DNA of 64,000 bases from Elmis aenea (lineage: Eukaryota; Arthropoda; Insecta; Coleoptera; Elmidae), in the NCBI GenBank assembly GCA_947652605.1, contig CANTFG010000067.1, positions 1 through 64,000 on the forward strand, in the 5' to 3' direction. The notes beneath the pieces were generated by a model, which saw only the letters and a list, made by a program, of their open reading frames with translations, made no database searches and was not told where the DNA came from. Positions 14,714-23,058 of the stretch are shown piece after piece. Within the stretch, counting starts at the first letter, position 1. Each line of letters begins with the position of its first letter. The position numbers were made by a program, and so were the translations under genes.

Positions 14714-15905
14714 ATGCCCAAAAGATCCAAACTTCTCAGTTTCCAAAAATTCCCAAAAGTTCAAAAATTCCCATAGGTTCCAAAAATTCCCAAAAGTTCC
14801 AAAAATTCCCAAAAGTTCCAAAAATTCTTATAGGTTCCAAAAATTCCCAAAAGTTCCAAAATGTCAAAAATTCCCAAAAGTTCCAAAAGTTAAAAAAATT
14901 CCCATAAGTTCCAAAAATTTCCAAAAATTCAAAAATTGCCAAAAACTCCCAAAATTCTTATGGGTTCCAAAAATTCCCAAAAGTTCCAAAAGTTAAAAAA
15001 ATTCCCAAAAGTTCCAAAAATTCCCAAAAGTTCCAAAAATTCTTATAGGTTCCAAAAAATTCCCAAAAGTTCCAAAATGTCAAAAATTCCCAAAAGTTCC
15101 AAAAGTTAAAAAAATTCCCATAAGTTCCAAAAATTTCCAAAAATTCAAAAATTGTCAAAAACTCCCCAAATTCTTATGGGTTCCAAAAATTCCCAAAAGT
15201 TCCAAAATGTCAAAAATTCCCAAAAGTTCCAAAAGTTAAAAAAATTCCCAAAAATTCCAAAAATTCCCAAAAAATCCAAAAATTCTTATAGGTTCCAAAA
15301 ACTCCCAAAAGTTCCAAAATGTCAAAAATTCCCAAAAGTTCCAAAAGTTAAAAAAATTCCCAAAAGTTCCAAAAATTCCCAAAAAATCCAAAAATTCTTA
15401 TAGGTTCCAAAAATTCCCAAAAGTTCCAAAATGTCAAAAATTTCCAAAAGTTCCAAAAATTAAAAAATTCCCATAAGTTCCAAAAATTCAAAAATTGCCA
15501 AAAATTGCCAAAAATTGCCAAAAATTCCCAAAATTCTTATAGGTTCCAAAAATTCCCAAAAGTTCCAAAATGTTAAAAATTCCCAAAAGTTCCAAAAGTT
15601 TAAAAAATTCCCAAAAGTTCCAAAAATTCTTATAGGTTCCAAAAAAAAAATCCACAATTCCCAAAAGTTCCAAAAATTCCCAAAAGTTCCAAAATGTCAA
15701 AAATTCTCAAAAGTTCCAAAAGTTAAAAAAATTCCCATAGGTTCCAAAAAATTCCCAAAAGTTTAAAAATTGCTAAAAATTCCAAAAATTCAAAAAAATT
15801 CTCAAAAGATACAAAAATTCAAAAATTCCCAAAAGTTCCAAAAATTCAAAAATTTCCCAGTTTCATAATACCCAAAAGTTCCAAAATTCCCAAAAGTTCC
15901 AAAAG
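14714..15905. repeat. A-tract minisatellite with about 9.5-bp phasing
   Basis: Almost 1.2 kb built from alternating TTCCCAAAAG and TTCCAAAAA words, with larger composite units marked by TTCTTATAGGTTCC. A4-A5 tracts therefore recur every 9-10 bp, close to one helical turn, which is the classic pattern of intrinsically bent DNA. Because stops are rare in it, several frames on both strands stay open as low-complexity translations (Lys/Pro/Ser on +, Phe/Trp/Asn on -). I treat those as by-products and not genes. It separates the left TIR region from the first left-arm gene. Confidence 0.93.
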
Positions 15906-16080
15906 AAGAAATATTTAGATCTATAGTAAATTTTTAATTTTACGTCGTTAAAAATAATAATACCTTCTAATCGTTTGAATTTCCTGTACAGACACATCGA
16001 ACGACTTAATATCTTTATTGAAAACCATAAATATGTAAATAAAATGAATATGAAAGTGATTGTTTTTCGTAATATGTTAA

Positions 16081-16092
16081 TATATATATATA
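16081..16092 (+). promoter_or_regulatory. TATA box of first left-arm gene
   Basis: TATATATATATA, followed 34-35 nt downstream by GCAGTAGTG (CAGT at 16115), an arthropod Initiator-like sequence. The first AUG follows at 16146. The spacing fits a Pol II core promoter. Confidence 0.55.
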
Positions 16093-16145
16093 GTTTTACA
16101 GTGATTACTTTAAGCAGTAGTGTGACAGCTTCTTAAATAAAAACA

Positions 16146-16385
16146 ATGAGTGATGTAACAATAACTGAGGTGCAGTTGGAATCTATATTTCAACAGAATT
16201 GCTGTAATTATCACCGTCTCCTTATAATCCAGATTATTTGGCCCAATCTCTCAGAACATCAACGAAAAAAATGGAGTCAATATCAACCGTGTTTAAAACA
16301 TTTTAATACGGATACGAATATGGATCATGTGGACGGACCTAATATTTTAAAAATTAATTGCAAGACTTGTCAAAACTCAAAGTAA
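16146..16385 (+). CDS. Hypothetical 79-aa protein, first left-arm ORF
   Basis: Not recognised. It is a short, mostly polar protein with a Cys pair near residues 19-20 (NCCN) and a C-terminal CKTC motif. The AUG at 16146 sits in context AACAATGAG, about 55 nt below a TATA box. The ORF ends in TAA (16383-16385), and the same frame then stays open through the membrane-protein ORF to 16862. The two could therefore be separate proteins, or one gene cut by a nonsense codon or joined by readthrough. A GT...AG pair at 16382-16403 would remove the stop but is only 22 bp, too short for a normal intron. Confidence 0.5.
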   Translation: MSDVTITEVQLESIFQQNCCNYHRLLIIQIIWPNLSEHQRKKWSQYQPCLKHFNTDTNMDHVDGPNILKINCKTCQNSK

Positions 16386-16430
16386 TTGTTAAAACTTCTA
16401 CAGTTGCTTGACGCATCTGAGCCAGGCGTC

Positions 16431-16862
16431 ATGTTACCAGCTTTAGTCATTTTGTCTGCAATATCTCTGAACGTTTTGTACGTAAGTCGACCGTTTAATA
16501 CTGAATATGCTTTGATCACCTTTGATTTCAATACCAGCAAACCCGTAAATTGGTATCACATGTCTAAGGATTATTCGATTTATAATATCCGACTTTATAA
16601 AATTGATGTTTCGAATTTTACTTCAAATAATAGTTATATTTACTATAGACTAAATTATGTTTACAAAAATTTTACACGACTGTCCAATTGGCAACTTCTT
16701 TATTTTAATAATTCTTCTTCAATTACTGATTCCGTGATAGATGAAAAAGTACGTAGTTATACTTTTGTTGATTGGATTTTATTATTAAACAGTTATCTAT
16801 GTTTCCTGTTTTACATACTGGTTGCAGTATTTGTAATAAAGCATAAAAGATTTAAACTATAA
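16431..16862 (+). CDS. Putative small membrane glycoprotein
   Basis: Not recognised by family. From the AUG at 16431 it encodes 143 aa. Visible parts are an N-terminal hydrophobic stretch (MLPALVILSAISLNVLYV) that could be a signal peptide or anchor, a middle region of about 85 residues with several N-glycosylation sequons (NTS, NFT, NNS, NFT, NSS), a C-terminal hydrophobic segment (ILLLNSYLCFLFYILVAVFV) and a basic tail (KHKRFKL). This topology fits a type I or hairpin membrane protein with an extracellular or lumenal loop. The frame is open upstream back to 16386, just after the stop of the preceding ORF, so a longer product is possible. It may be a virion-surface or host-interaction protein, but that is only inference. 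It is far too short for a typical viral fusion glycoprotein. Confidence 0.5.
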   Translation: MLPALVILSAISLNVLYVSRPFNTEYALITFDFNTSKPVNWYHMSKDYSIYNIRLYKIDVSNFTSNNSYIYYRLNYVYKNFTRLSNWQLLYFNNSSSITDSVIDEKVRSYTFVDWILLLNSYLCFLFYILVAVFVIKHKRFKL

Positions 16863-16970
16863 GTAAAAATAACAAGAATGATGATATCATGTTTTTTTTT
16901 CAATCATGCGACTGGACAAGTTTTTTTATTGTTGTGAAACACGATTGTAGAAGGATAGGTACATTTTAAG

Positions 16971-16979
16971 TATATATAC
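16971..16979 (+). promoter_or_regulatory. TATA box upstream of nucleotidyltransferase gene
   Basis: TATATATAC lies about 108 bp before the chosen AUG at 17079. It supports transcription starting near 17000, upstream of that AUG. Confidence 0.45.
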
Positions 16980-17078
16980 TGAGAGTTTATTTCATTTCGG
17001 TCGACTTTATTATCGTTTATATCAAAATTATTTTTGAATACTAAGTTTGTTTTTTTTTTTTTCAACTTTTCCATTAAA

Positions 17079-17693
17079 ATGAATTCGGGTAGTAGTAGCG
17101 TAGAGTTAACACATACTAAATTTATTTCTAGACCTTTTGATAAGAGAACAAATTCTGTTGAAATAAATAAGTTTTTGGAGCAATTAACTGAATATTTTGG
17201 TCAGGTTTGCGTCGCCGGTGGTTTTCCCACTTTTCTGTTAAATAAAACCTTACAGTATAGTGATGTTGACATATACGTGAATTGTGCTTTTCTTGATGAA
17301 ACAGCTATAGAAAAATTTGGTGTCTGTAAGAAGGTTTATTCAGATTACTATCGCTGGGGATCCTTTATTCTTTACCAAAAACGTATTGCTGATGTACTTT
17401 TCGAAATTATTTGTATACCTTTTTTTAATACTTTAACCACTGAAATGTATGCATTGCGAGTTATACATTCATTTGATCTTGAAATATGTAAAAACGCGTT
17501 GTATATGGATTACCCTTCTTCAAATAATTATTTTACTATTGAGACGCCGCTTTCGAAACCCATTAGTGCTAACAGTGCCAAAGAAAACCGAAAACTAAAA
17601 TATACAACGAGAATCAACAAACATTATTGCTCAACTTATCAACCCTACAGTTTAAAGTTGGCTGCATATATTGCTCTTGTGATATGTTCGTGA
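17079..17693 (+). CDS. Pol-beta-superfamily nucleotidyltransferase-like protein
   Basis: A 204-aa protein. Residues 43-67 carry the signature of the DNA polymerase beta nucleotidyltransferase fold: a GG pair (47-48) followed after about 13 residues by SDVDIYV with the metal-binding acids D62 and D64. A third acidic position could be D105 or E109 in the strand ADVLFEIICI. Only the minimal catalytic head is evident; no RNA-binding or HEPN partner domain is seen. The frame is open upstream to 17034 but without an AUG; the AUG at 17079 (AAAATGAAT) is chosen. Its place in the replication arm before the SSB-like and polymerase genes suggests a nucleic-acid end-modifying or nucleotide-transfer role, but substrate and activity are unknown. 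This is not one of the standard Polinton hallmark genes. Confidence 0.65.
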   Translation: MNSGSSSVELTHTKFISRPFDKRTNSVEINKFLEQLTEYFGQVCVAGGFPTFLLNKTLQYSDVDIYVNCAFLDETAIEKFGVCKKVYSDYYRWGSFILYQKRIADVLFEIICIPFFNTLTTEMYALRVIHSFDLEICKNALYMDYPSSNNYFTIETPLSKPISANSAKENRKLKYTTRINKHYCSTYQPYSLKLAAYIALVICS

Positions 17694-17803
17694 TTTTAAA
17701 AACTGTAAACAAAAAAAATCATGTAATGCACATTTAAGTTTTTAGCTGATAGGAAAATTATTAAACCACTACGTAACAAAGTCTTCTTGAAAGTCGTGTC
17801 CCA

Positions 17804-17939
17804 CCAGACTGGTTAACCTTTCCAAGTGAAGGTCGTACGTCACCAGACTAGTGAACGTTTCCAAGTGAAGGTCTTACCTCTCCATACTGGTTAACCTTTC
17901 GAATTGAAGGTCTTACATCGTCAGACTGGTTAACCTTAC
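17804..17939 (+). repeat. 39-bp tandem repeat (3.5 copies)
   Basis: Units begin CCAGACTGGTTAACC at 17804, 17843 (diverged), 17882 and 17921, period exactly 39 bp. Each holds the palindrome-like GGTTAACC and the word GAAGGTC. It sits about 70-200 bp upstream of the TATA box of the next gene, so it may be a cis-regulatory or protein-binding array. Confidence 0.85.
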
Positions 17940-18009
17940 AACTAAGATTGTAAACATGTTGTTATGTTTTTCATTGTTAACATGATACCTTGCGAAACGG
18001 GTTTTGAGC

Positions 18010-18017
18010 TATATATA
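18010..18017 (+). promoter_or_regulatory. TATA box that decides the start of the OB-fold-like gene
   Basis: TATATATA, with an Initiator-like TCAACAGTTG about 28-31 nt downstream (18036-18045). A transcription start there lies downstream of the AUGs at 18023 and 18027, so the AUG at 18066 is the first usable one. Confidence 0.5.
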
Positions 18018-18065
18018 GGGATATGAATGTATACATCAACAGTTGACAGTTATATATCCTTCAAG

Positions 18066-18377
18066 ATGCAGCAGCTCGAAGAAATAAATTCGATTGGTTT
18101 AGCATCCAACTTTAAACCACAACTTAAAATTAAAGACATGGTGATCGACAAGTTCTACAACGTGCTTGGGATAGATACTGCGACTACGAAATTCGGCAAA
18201 GCAGTAGTCGTGGAAACGGACGAGCATTCCATTTTTTTACCGAAACGGATGGTCGACAAATTCGATGCAGTCACGCTTGAAAGGATGAGAAGTTCGCAGT
18301 ATGCTTTGGTTTTTCGTGGACTCAAACCCACCGGTCAAGCAAAACCTGCATCGTTGGTGGAATTCGTGAAATTGTAA
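18066..18377 (+). CDS. Putative OB-fold / single-strand DNA-binding-like protein
   Basis: A 103-aa protein from the AUG at 18066 (116 aa if the in-frame AUG at 18027 is used; the TATA position argues against that). It shows alternating short strands: LKIKDMVIDKFYNVLGIDT, KAVVVETDEHSIFLP, YALVFRGLKPT and a C-terminal SLVEFVKL. This is the spacing of a small OB-type beta barrel, resembling small proteins encoded next to polB in insect Polintons. A role coating displaced single strands during protein-primed replication is inferred from fold impression and position just before polB. No catalytic motif is seen. Base composition is richer in G/C than in the polymerase gene next door. Confidence 0.55.
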   Translation: MQQLEEINSIGLASNFKPQLKIKDMVIDKFYNVLGIDTATTKFGKAVVVETDEHSIFLPKRMVDKFDAVTLERMRSSQYALVFRGLKPTGQAKPASLVEFVKL

Positions 18378-18383
18378 TTAGTG

Positions 18384-18437
18384 GTAAGTTAAATTTAAAA
18401 TAAACTAGTTAATTTGCTAAGTCGATTAAATTTACAG
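18384..18437 (+). other. Candidate 54-bp intron between OB-fold-like gene and polB
   Basis: A consensus 5' splice site GTAAGT (18384-18389) follows GTG. A 3' site ATTTACAG ends at 18437, with a branch-like GCTAAG about 17-20 nt upstream. Fifty-four bases is a typical minimal insect intron. It lies 6 bp after the stop of the preceding gene and 9 bp before the polB AUG, so it would be an untranslated or intercistronic intron. Confidence 0.45.
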
Positions 18438-18446
18438 TAAATAAAA

Positions 18447-21400
18447 ATGGAGCATTTTAGTGAAACGGCGAATGGCATGCATTTAACATTAAAAGCAGCT
18501 TATGTAAACTTACAAAGTAGTCGCGATCCCAAAGAACTTACAATTCAGACTTGGATTCGTTATAGTGGTAAAACTATTCGTTTACTTTTGCGAGCATTGC
18601 GATTGTCAAACTTAAGTTTTGGTGAAAAGCGAAATTTAGAATCATTGTTGGGTAATGTAAAAAGATATCAATTATTATTAAAAAATTTATTATATAATAA
18701 AAAAAAAAAAAAACATGGTGGTAAACTTAAAAGTCATAGAGGTGATCGTGTTGCTTGGGTGGATATAAAGAGTGCATTTAAATCTAGAATCCGTTCAGGA
18801 CTCATTATAAATTTTAAACATAAATTATTAACATCATTTTTGGATGATTGTTTCTATTTGTTTGCAAGTCGTATAAAAAATGAACACCAAAAATATCAAT
18901 GTCCTTTTAAAATTAACGTTGTGTTTTGTGCTGAATTTGTTAAACAAACGGGAAGCAATCAAGTTTTTGATGAAAAACATTTTAGTTCAAAAAACCAAAT
19001 GTTAATTTTTAGTCAACTCTCTAATGACGATTTAAAAAATTGGTTTTCTGATAATGTTATCGATTTCGTTAACACTAAATTAGATAAATTTCAAGAGTCA
19101 GATAGTGGGTGGTCGCTTTCCAATATAATATCGTTAGCTATCAACATTAATCATTGTGATCAGTTATTTAATTTTGGATCATCCTATATCGAATTACCGA
19201 AGGAAATAAAATCGAAAAGGGCTATTGTTAACGTTAAGAACATGGATAATGCATGTTTTGGTCACGCTGTGATTTCGGGATTGTTTCCTGTTAAACAAAA
19301 TCCTTCTCGTGTTTCATCCTATCCACCGTATGAAACCGTATTAAATTTAACGAATATCACTTTCCCCATGACCATAAGTCAGGTTTCAACGTTTGAAAAA
19401 AATAACGATATATCAGTCAACGTGTACATTTTAAAATTTAAAAAACGTAAATATATAACTTACCCGGTCTACTTAACTTCAAATAAAAAAGATACTCACG
19501 TAAATTTATTAATGATACAAGAAAATTACAAAGATGGTAACGTTGAAAACAATCAACATTTTTGTTGGATTAAACATTTCTCGAGATTAGTGCGTTCCCA
19601 GTTAACGAGTCATACGGCTAAAATATTTATTTGTGATAGATGTTTACAATATTTTACTAGTGATTTAAAATTAAATTTACATTCAAATGATTGTAAAACG
19701 ATTAATAATTGTAAAATAACGCTACCTACAGAGGGAACGTTGTTGGAATTTACAAATTTTTCTTACAAAGAATATTTACCTGTTGTGGTGTACGCTGATT
19801 TTGAATGTTTGTTAAAAAATGTTGATAGTACTAGCGAACAGTCTACAGTAAAATATCAAGAACATGAACCATATAGTGTTGCTTATTACGTTCATTGTCG
19901 ATTCAATAAAAATTTATCATTTTTTAACTTGCATAGAGGATCTGATTGTTGCACTTGGTTTGCAAACCAACTTGAAAAAATATTAGTGGACTTTCAAAGT
20001 TATTACGACACTGTCGTACCAATGCATCCACTAACACCAACCCAACAAAAAGAGTTTTATGAAACCACCATTTGCCATATGTGTGAAAAACAAATTCAAA
20101 ATGAAACAGGTGTTAAAGATCATGATCATTTTACGGGAAATTATAGGGGAAAAGCGCATTATACTTGCAATCTTAATTATGATAAATCAAAATATGTTAT
20201 TCCTGTAATATTTCACAACTTCTCCGGTTACGATTCCCATTTTCTTGTCAAAGATTTAGCTCACGCGTTCCCAGGTAAATTATCTCTTTTACCACTCAAT
20301 AAAGAACGTTATATTTCGTTTACAAAAGAACGCATTGGTTCACGTTTAAAATTACGATTTATAGATTCGTACAGATTTTTGAGTGCATCTCTCGATACAC
20401 TTGTATCATATTTGAATCGAGATCAGTTTAAAATTTTGGATTCTATTTATCCACATCTTTCTGATACCGAAAAATTGTTGTTAACGAGGAAAGGTATTTT
20501 TCCGTATGAATATTTGGACAGTTGGGAAAAATTAAATGACAATGAATTACCAACAAAAGAATTATTTTTTAGTAAACTTAAAAACAGTCACATATCAGAT
20601 GTTGAATACCTGCATGCTCAGAATGTTTGGAATACTTTTAACATTAAAGACTTGGGTTCCTACAGCGATTTATATTTGAAAACAGATGTAATTTTGTTGG
20701 CGGATGTGTTTGAAAATTTTCGAATAGGTTGTAAAGATAGTTACGATCTTGATCCAAGTAACTACTATACAATAGCAGGATACACATTCGATGCCATGCT
20801 AAAATATACCAAAGTTAAATTAGAATTACTCTCTGATATTGATATGTTATTGTTTTGGGAGAGGGGTTTAAGGGGTGGTGTCAGTCAATGTTCGACTCGA
20901 CATGCTGTTGCAAATAATAAATTTTTATCGGGGTACAATCAAAATTTACCGTCTAATTATTTAATGTACTTCGATGTTAATAATTTATATGGTCATGCAA
21001 TGTCGCAATTTTTACCATATGGTGGTTTTCAATGGTTATCACAATCGGAAATTGATGAGTTAAACGTACTTGACGTTAGTGATCAATCTCCAGTCGGTTA
21101 TTTATTTGAAGTCGATTTAGAGTATCCTGCACACTTACATAATTTACATAAGTACCTACCCTACGCATCTGAACATCGCGTACCCCCAAACAGTAAATGT
21201 CAGAAATTATTATTAACGTTATATAATAAAGAAAAATATGTTTTACATTACCGAAGTTTGAAACAATGTTTACAAGCTAGTCTAGTCCTTAAAAAGATAC
21301 ATAGAGTATTAAAATTTCAACAAAAACCGTTTTTAAAAAATTATATTGATTTTAATACAAACAAACGTCAACATGCAAAAAACGAGTTTGACAAGCATTT

Positions 21401-22196
21401 CTATAAACTATTAAACAACGCTGTATTTGGAAAAACTATTGAGAACGTTCGTAAACATAGAAATGTAAAGCTAGTTACCAAATGGGATGGTCGGTTTGGA
21501 GCATTGTATTACATAAATAAACCAAACTTTCATAGTAGAGCAATCTTTGATGAAAATTTAGTTGCTATTGAGTTACGTAAACTTGAAATTAACTATAAAA
21601 AACCAGTTTACGTCGGAGTGTCCATTTTAGATATCTCGAAACTTTGTTTGTACGATTTTCATTATAATTATATGTTGACTAAGTTTACCACTGACGAATG
21701 TAAATTATTATATACCGATACTGATAGTTTAATATATTCAATAATTTGTGACAACTTTTATGATAATCTGAAAACGGATATTCATCTTTTTGATACAAGT
21801 GACTACCGAGAGAATAACGTTTTTAATATTCCTCGTGTGAATAAAAAAGTTCCAGGTTTGATGAAAGATGAAAATAACGGTTGTATTATGACAGAATTTG
21901 TTGGATTGAAATCAAAAATGTATAGTTTTACTATAGATGGAGGTGGTGTGGTTAAAAAAGCTAAGGGTGTGAATGAATCAGTTGTAAAAAAAATGATTTC
22001 TTTTGAAGATTATCTTAAATGTTTAAAAACCAACATTGTTCTAACCGCTTCTCAATTTCATATTCAGTCTGAGTTACACAAAGTATTCAGTGTACAACAA
22101 ATGAAAATAGCTCTCAGTGCAAATGACGATAAACGTTACATATTGACTAATGGTGTAGACACTTTACCTTGGGGACATTGCGCAGCTGCAGAATAA
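18447..22196 (+). CDS. POLB: Protein-primed family B DNA polymerase (Polinton pPolB)
   Basis: A 1249-aa polymerase, typical length for Polintons. Order: a lysine-rich N-terminal region; a domain at about residues 250-430 ending in a CxxC...H...C zinc-finger-like motif; 3'-5' exonuclease motifs YADFEC (449-454), HNFSGYDSHF (590-599) and YLKTD (743-747). Between Exo I and Exo II lies an HNH/zinc-like insert with CHMC (543-546), DHDHFTG and CNLNY. Polymerase motifs are A YFDVNNLYG (841-849), B KLLNNAVFGKT (from 987) and C YTDTDSL (1089-1095). All expected catalytic residues are present. It should copy the element from a terminal-protein primer bound at the TIRs. The AUG at 18447 follows AATAAAA. 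An A-run encodes a lysine string near residues 84-88. The gene ends within GAATAAATAAATG, which also supplies AATAAA words. Confidence 0.97.
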   Translation: MEHFSETANGMHLTLKAAYVNLQSSRDPKELTIQTWIRYSGKTIRLLLRALRLSNLSFGEKRNLESLLGNVKRYQLLLKNLLYNKKKKKHGGKLKSHRGDRVAWVDIKSAFKSRIRSGLIINFKHKLLTSFLDDCFYLFASRIKNEHQKYQCPFKINVVFCAEFVKQTGSNQVFDEKHFSSKNQMLIFSQLSNDDLKNWFSDNVIDFVNTKLDKFQESDSGWSLSNIISLAININHCDQLFNFGSSYIELPKEIKSKRAIVNVKNMDNACFGHAVISGLFPVKQNPSRVSSYPPYETVLNLTNITFPMTISQVSTFEKNNDISVNVYILKFKKRKYITYPVYLTSNKKDTHVNLLMIQENYKDGNVENNQHFCWIKHFSRLVRSQLTSHTAKIFICDRCLQYFTSDLKLNLHSNDCKTINNCKITLPTEGTLLEFTNFSYKEYLPVVVYADFECLLKNVDSTSEQSTVKYQEHEPYSVAYYVHCRFNKNLSFFNLHRGSDCCTWFANQLEKILVDFQSYYDTVVPMHPLTPTQQKEFYETTICHMCEKQIQNETGVKDHDHFTGNYRGKAHYTCNLNYDKSKYVIPVIFHNFSGYDSHFLVKDLAHAFPGKLSLLPLNKERYISFTKERIGSRLKLRFIDSYRFLSASLDTLVSYLNRDQFKILDSIYPHLSDTEKLLLTRKGIFPYEYLDSWEKLNDNELPTKELFFSKLKNSHISDVEYLHAQNVWNTFNIKDLGSYSDLYLKTDVILLADVFENFRIGCKDSYDLDPSNYYTIAGYTFDAMLKYTKVKLELLSDIDMLLFWERGLRGGVSQCSTRHAVANNKFLSGYNQNLPSNYLMYFDVNNLYGHAMSQFLPYGGFQWLSQSEIDELNVLDVSDQSPVGYLFEVDLEYPAHLHNLHKYLPYASEHRVPPNSKCQKLLLTLYNKEKYVLHYRSLKQCLQASLVLKKIHRVLKFQQKPFLKNYIDFNTNKRQHAKNEFDKHFYKLLNNAVFGKTIENVRKHRNVKLVTKWDGRFGALYYINKPNFHSRAIFDENLVAIELRKLEINYKKPVYVGVSILDISKLCLYDFHYNYMLTKFTTDECKLLYTDTDSLIYSIICDNFYDNLKTDIHLFDTSDYRENNVFNIPRVNKKVPGLMKDENNGCIMTEFVGLKSKMYSFTIDGGGVVKKAKGVNESVVKKMISFEDYLKCLKTNIVLTASQFHIQSELHKVFSVQQMKIALSANDDKRYILTNGVDTLPWGHCAAAE

Positions 22197-22210
22197 ATAA
22201 ATGTTAAATG

Positions 22211-22217
22211 TATAAAA
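22211..22217 (+). promoter_or_regulatory. TATA box of Cys/His-rich gene
   Basis: TATAAAA just after the polB stop, with TTCACAAACG (A at 22243) about 32 nt downstream and the AUG at 22282. It suggests this gene has its own promoter separate from polB. Confidence 0.5.
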
Positions 22218-22281
22218 TGCTCCATAGCACGATTAGTACTTCACAAACGTCTCGATAATCTTAACGTGCTTAACTGCGAAA

Positions 22282-22752
22282 ATGAGTGTACCCGACATCA
22301 ACGCTATTATCTCTGAAGATTCTATAACAGAAGATGACATCGATCCCACACAAATTGAAGAAATCATCATACCTATAAACGTTAACTGTGAAAATGTGGT
22401 ACACAGACATTTGTGGAGTCAACATTATCAACGCAAAGTTGTTCACGATGACTACGCCAAAGAAGATGAGTGTTATACCTTCTATTCGTTAAATTCATTT
22501 ACGCATAAAAAAATTAATTTCGTATGTCTTCACTGTTTTGATTTAGCAAGGTACGTTTGGTATAATAGCGTACCAAACGCATTTTCCAAAAGACATCATT
22601 GTCATACTTCTTACAAATTGTATTGTGATAAGTGCAAAAATCTTTGTAATCTTCCACCTCAAAATAGGTGTGCAACTTTGACATTTTATCATCAAATAAA
22701 AACAGAACCGGTTTCTGCAAATAATTATGTTAACATTCCTTCGTTGGAATAA
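22282..22752 (+). CDS. Hypothetical Cys/His-rich (zinc-binding-like) protein
   Basis: A 156-aa protein of unknown function. The first 40 residues are acidic (Asp/Glu-rich). The second half holds candidate metal ligands: FVCLHCF, KRHHCHTSY, YCDKCKNLC and a later RC, a pattern like one or two zinc knuckles or ribbons. The AUG at 22282 (AAAATGAGT) lies below its own TATA box. It is the last + strand gene of the left arm; a shared AATAAA-rich region follows it. A DNA-binding or late regulatory protein is possible but there is no family evidence. Confidence 0.7.
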   Translation: MSVPDINAIISEDSITEDDIDPTQIEEIIIPINVNCENVVHRHLWSQHYQRKVVHDDYAKEDECYTFYSLNSFTHKKINFVCLHCFDLARYVWYNSVPNAFSKRHHCHTSYKLYCDKCKNLCNLPPQNRCATLTFYHQIKTEPVSANNYVNIPSLE

Positions 22753-23058
22753 ACGATTAAACTACTACTTTTAAAATTTCAATTTTTTTTGTTATGATTA
22801 AGATAATGTTTTAGTTATATGTAAACTTTAGATTTAAATGGTTTGTGGTTTATGTGAATATTTGTAATCTTTTGTCTTAATAAATACATATTTTTAATTG
22901 CTTCTTTTATTTACGTTACTCCTTTGATACCAGATTAAACGATTTAGGTTCAGTCTTAAACTTAAAAAAAAACAACAAAAAAAATAGTTTATTAAAATTT
23001 TATTTTCTTAAAATAAAGTACAAAACAATTAAAATAAAGTACAAAAACAATTAAAATA
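22753..23058. terminator. Shared 3' region between convergent Polinton arms
   Basis: This gap of about 300 bp has no ORF and is very AT-rich. It holds a + strand TTAATAAATAC near 22878 and several - strand AATAAA-type words (+ strand TTTATTAA/TTTTATTTT and repeated AAAATAAAGTACAAAA around 22990-23055). Left-arm and right-arm transcripts should both end here. Confidence 0.5.

Noticed and set aside
14736..15766. Long open frames on both strands with Phe/Trp/Glu-rich or Lys/Pro/Ser-rich repeats
   Set aside because: They are translations of the stop-poor A-tract minisatellite in several overlapping frames; no start context, promoter or complexity supports a protein.
16382..16403. GT...AG pair that would splice out the TAA between the first two ORFs
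   Set aside because: At 22 bp it is shorter than any normal spliceosomal intron.
18027..18065. Upstream in-frame AUG for the OB-fold-like gene
   Set aside because: It lies about 17 nt after the start of the TATA box, upstream of the likely transcription start.
22514..22720. - strand ORF opposite the Cys/His-rich gene
   Set aside because: Antisense shadow; no motif and the + strand frame is longer with its own TATA box.
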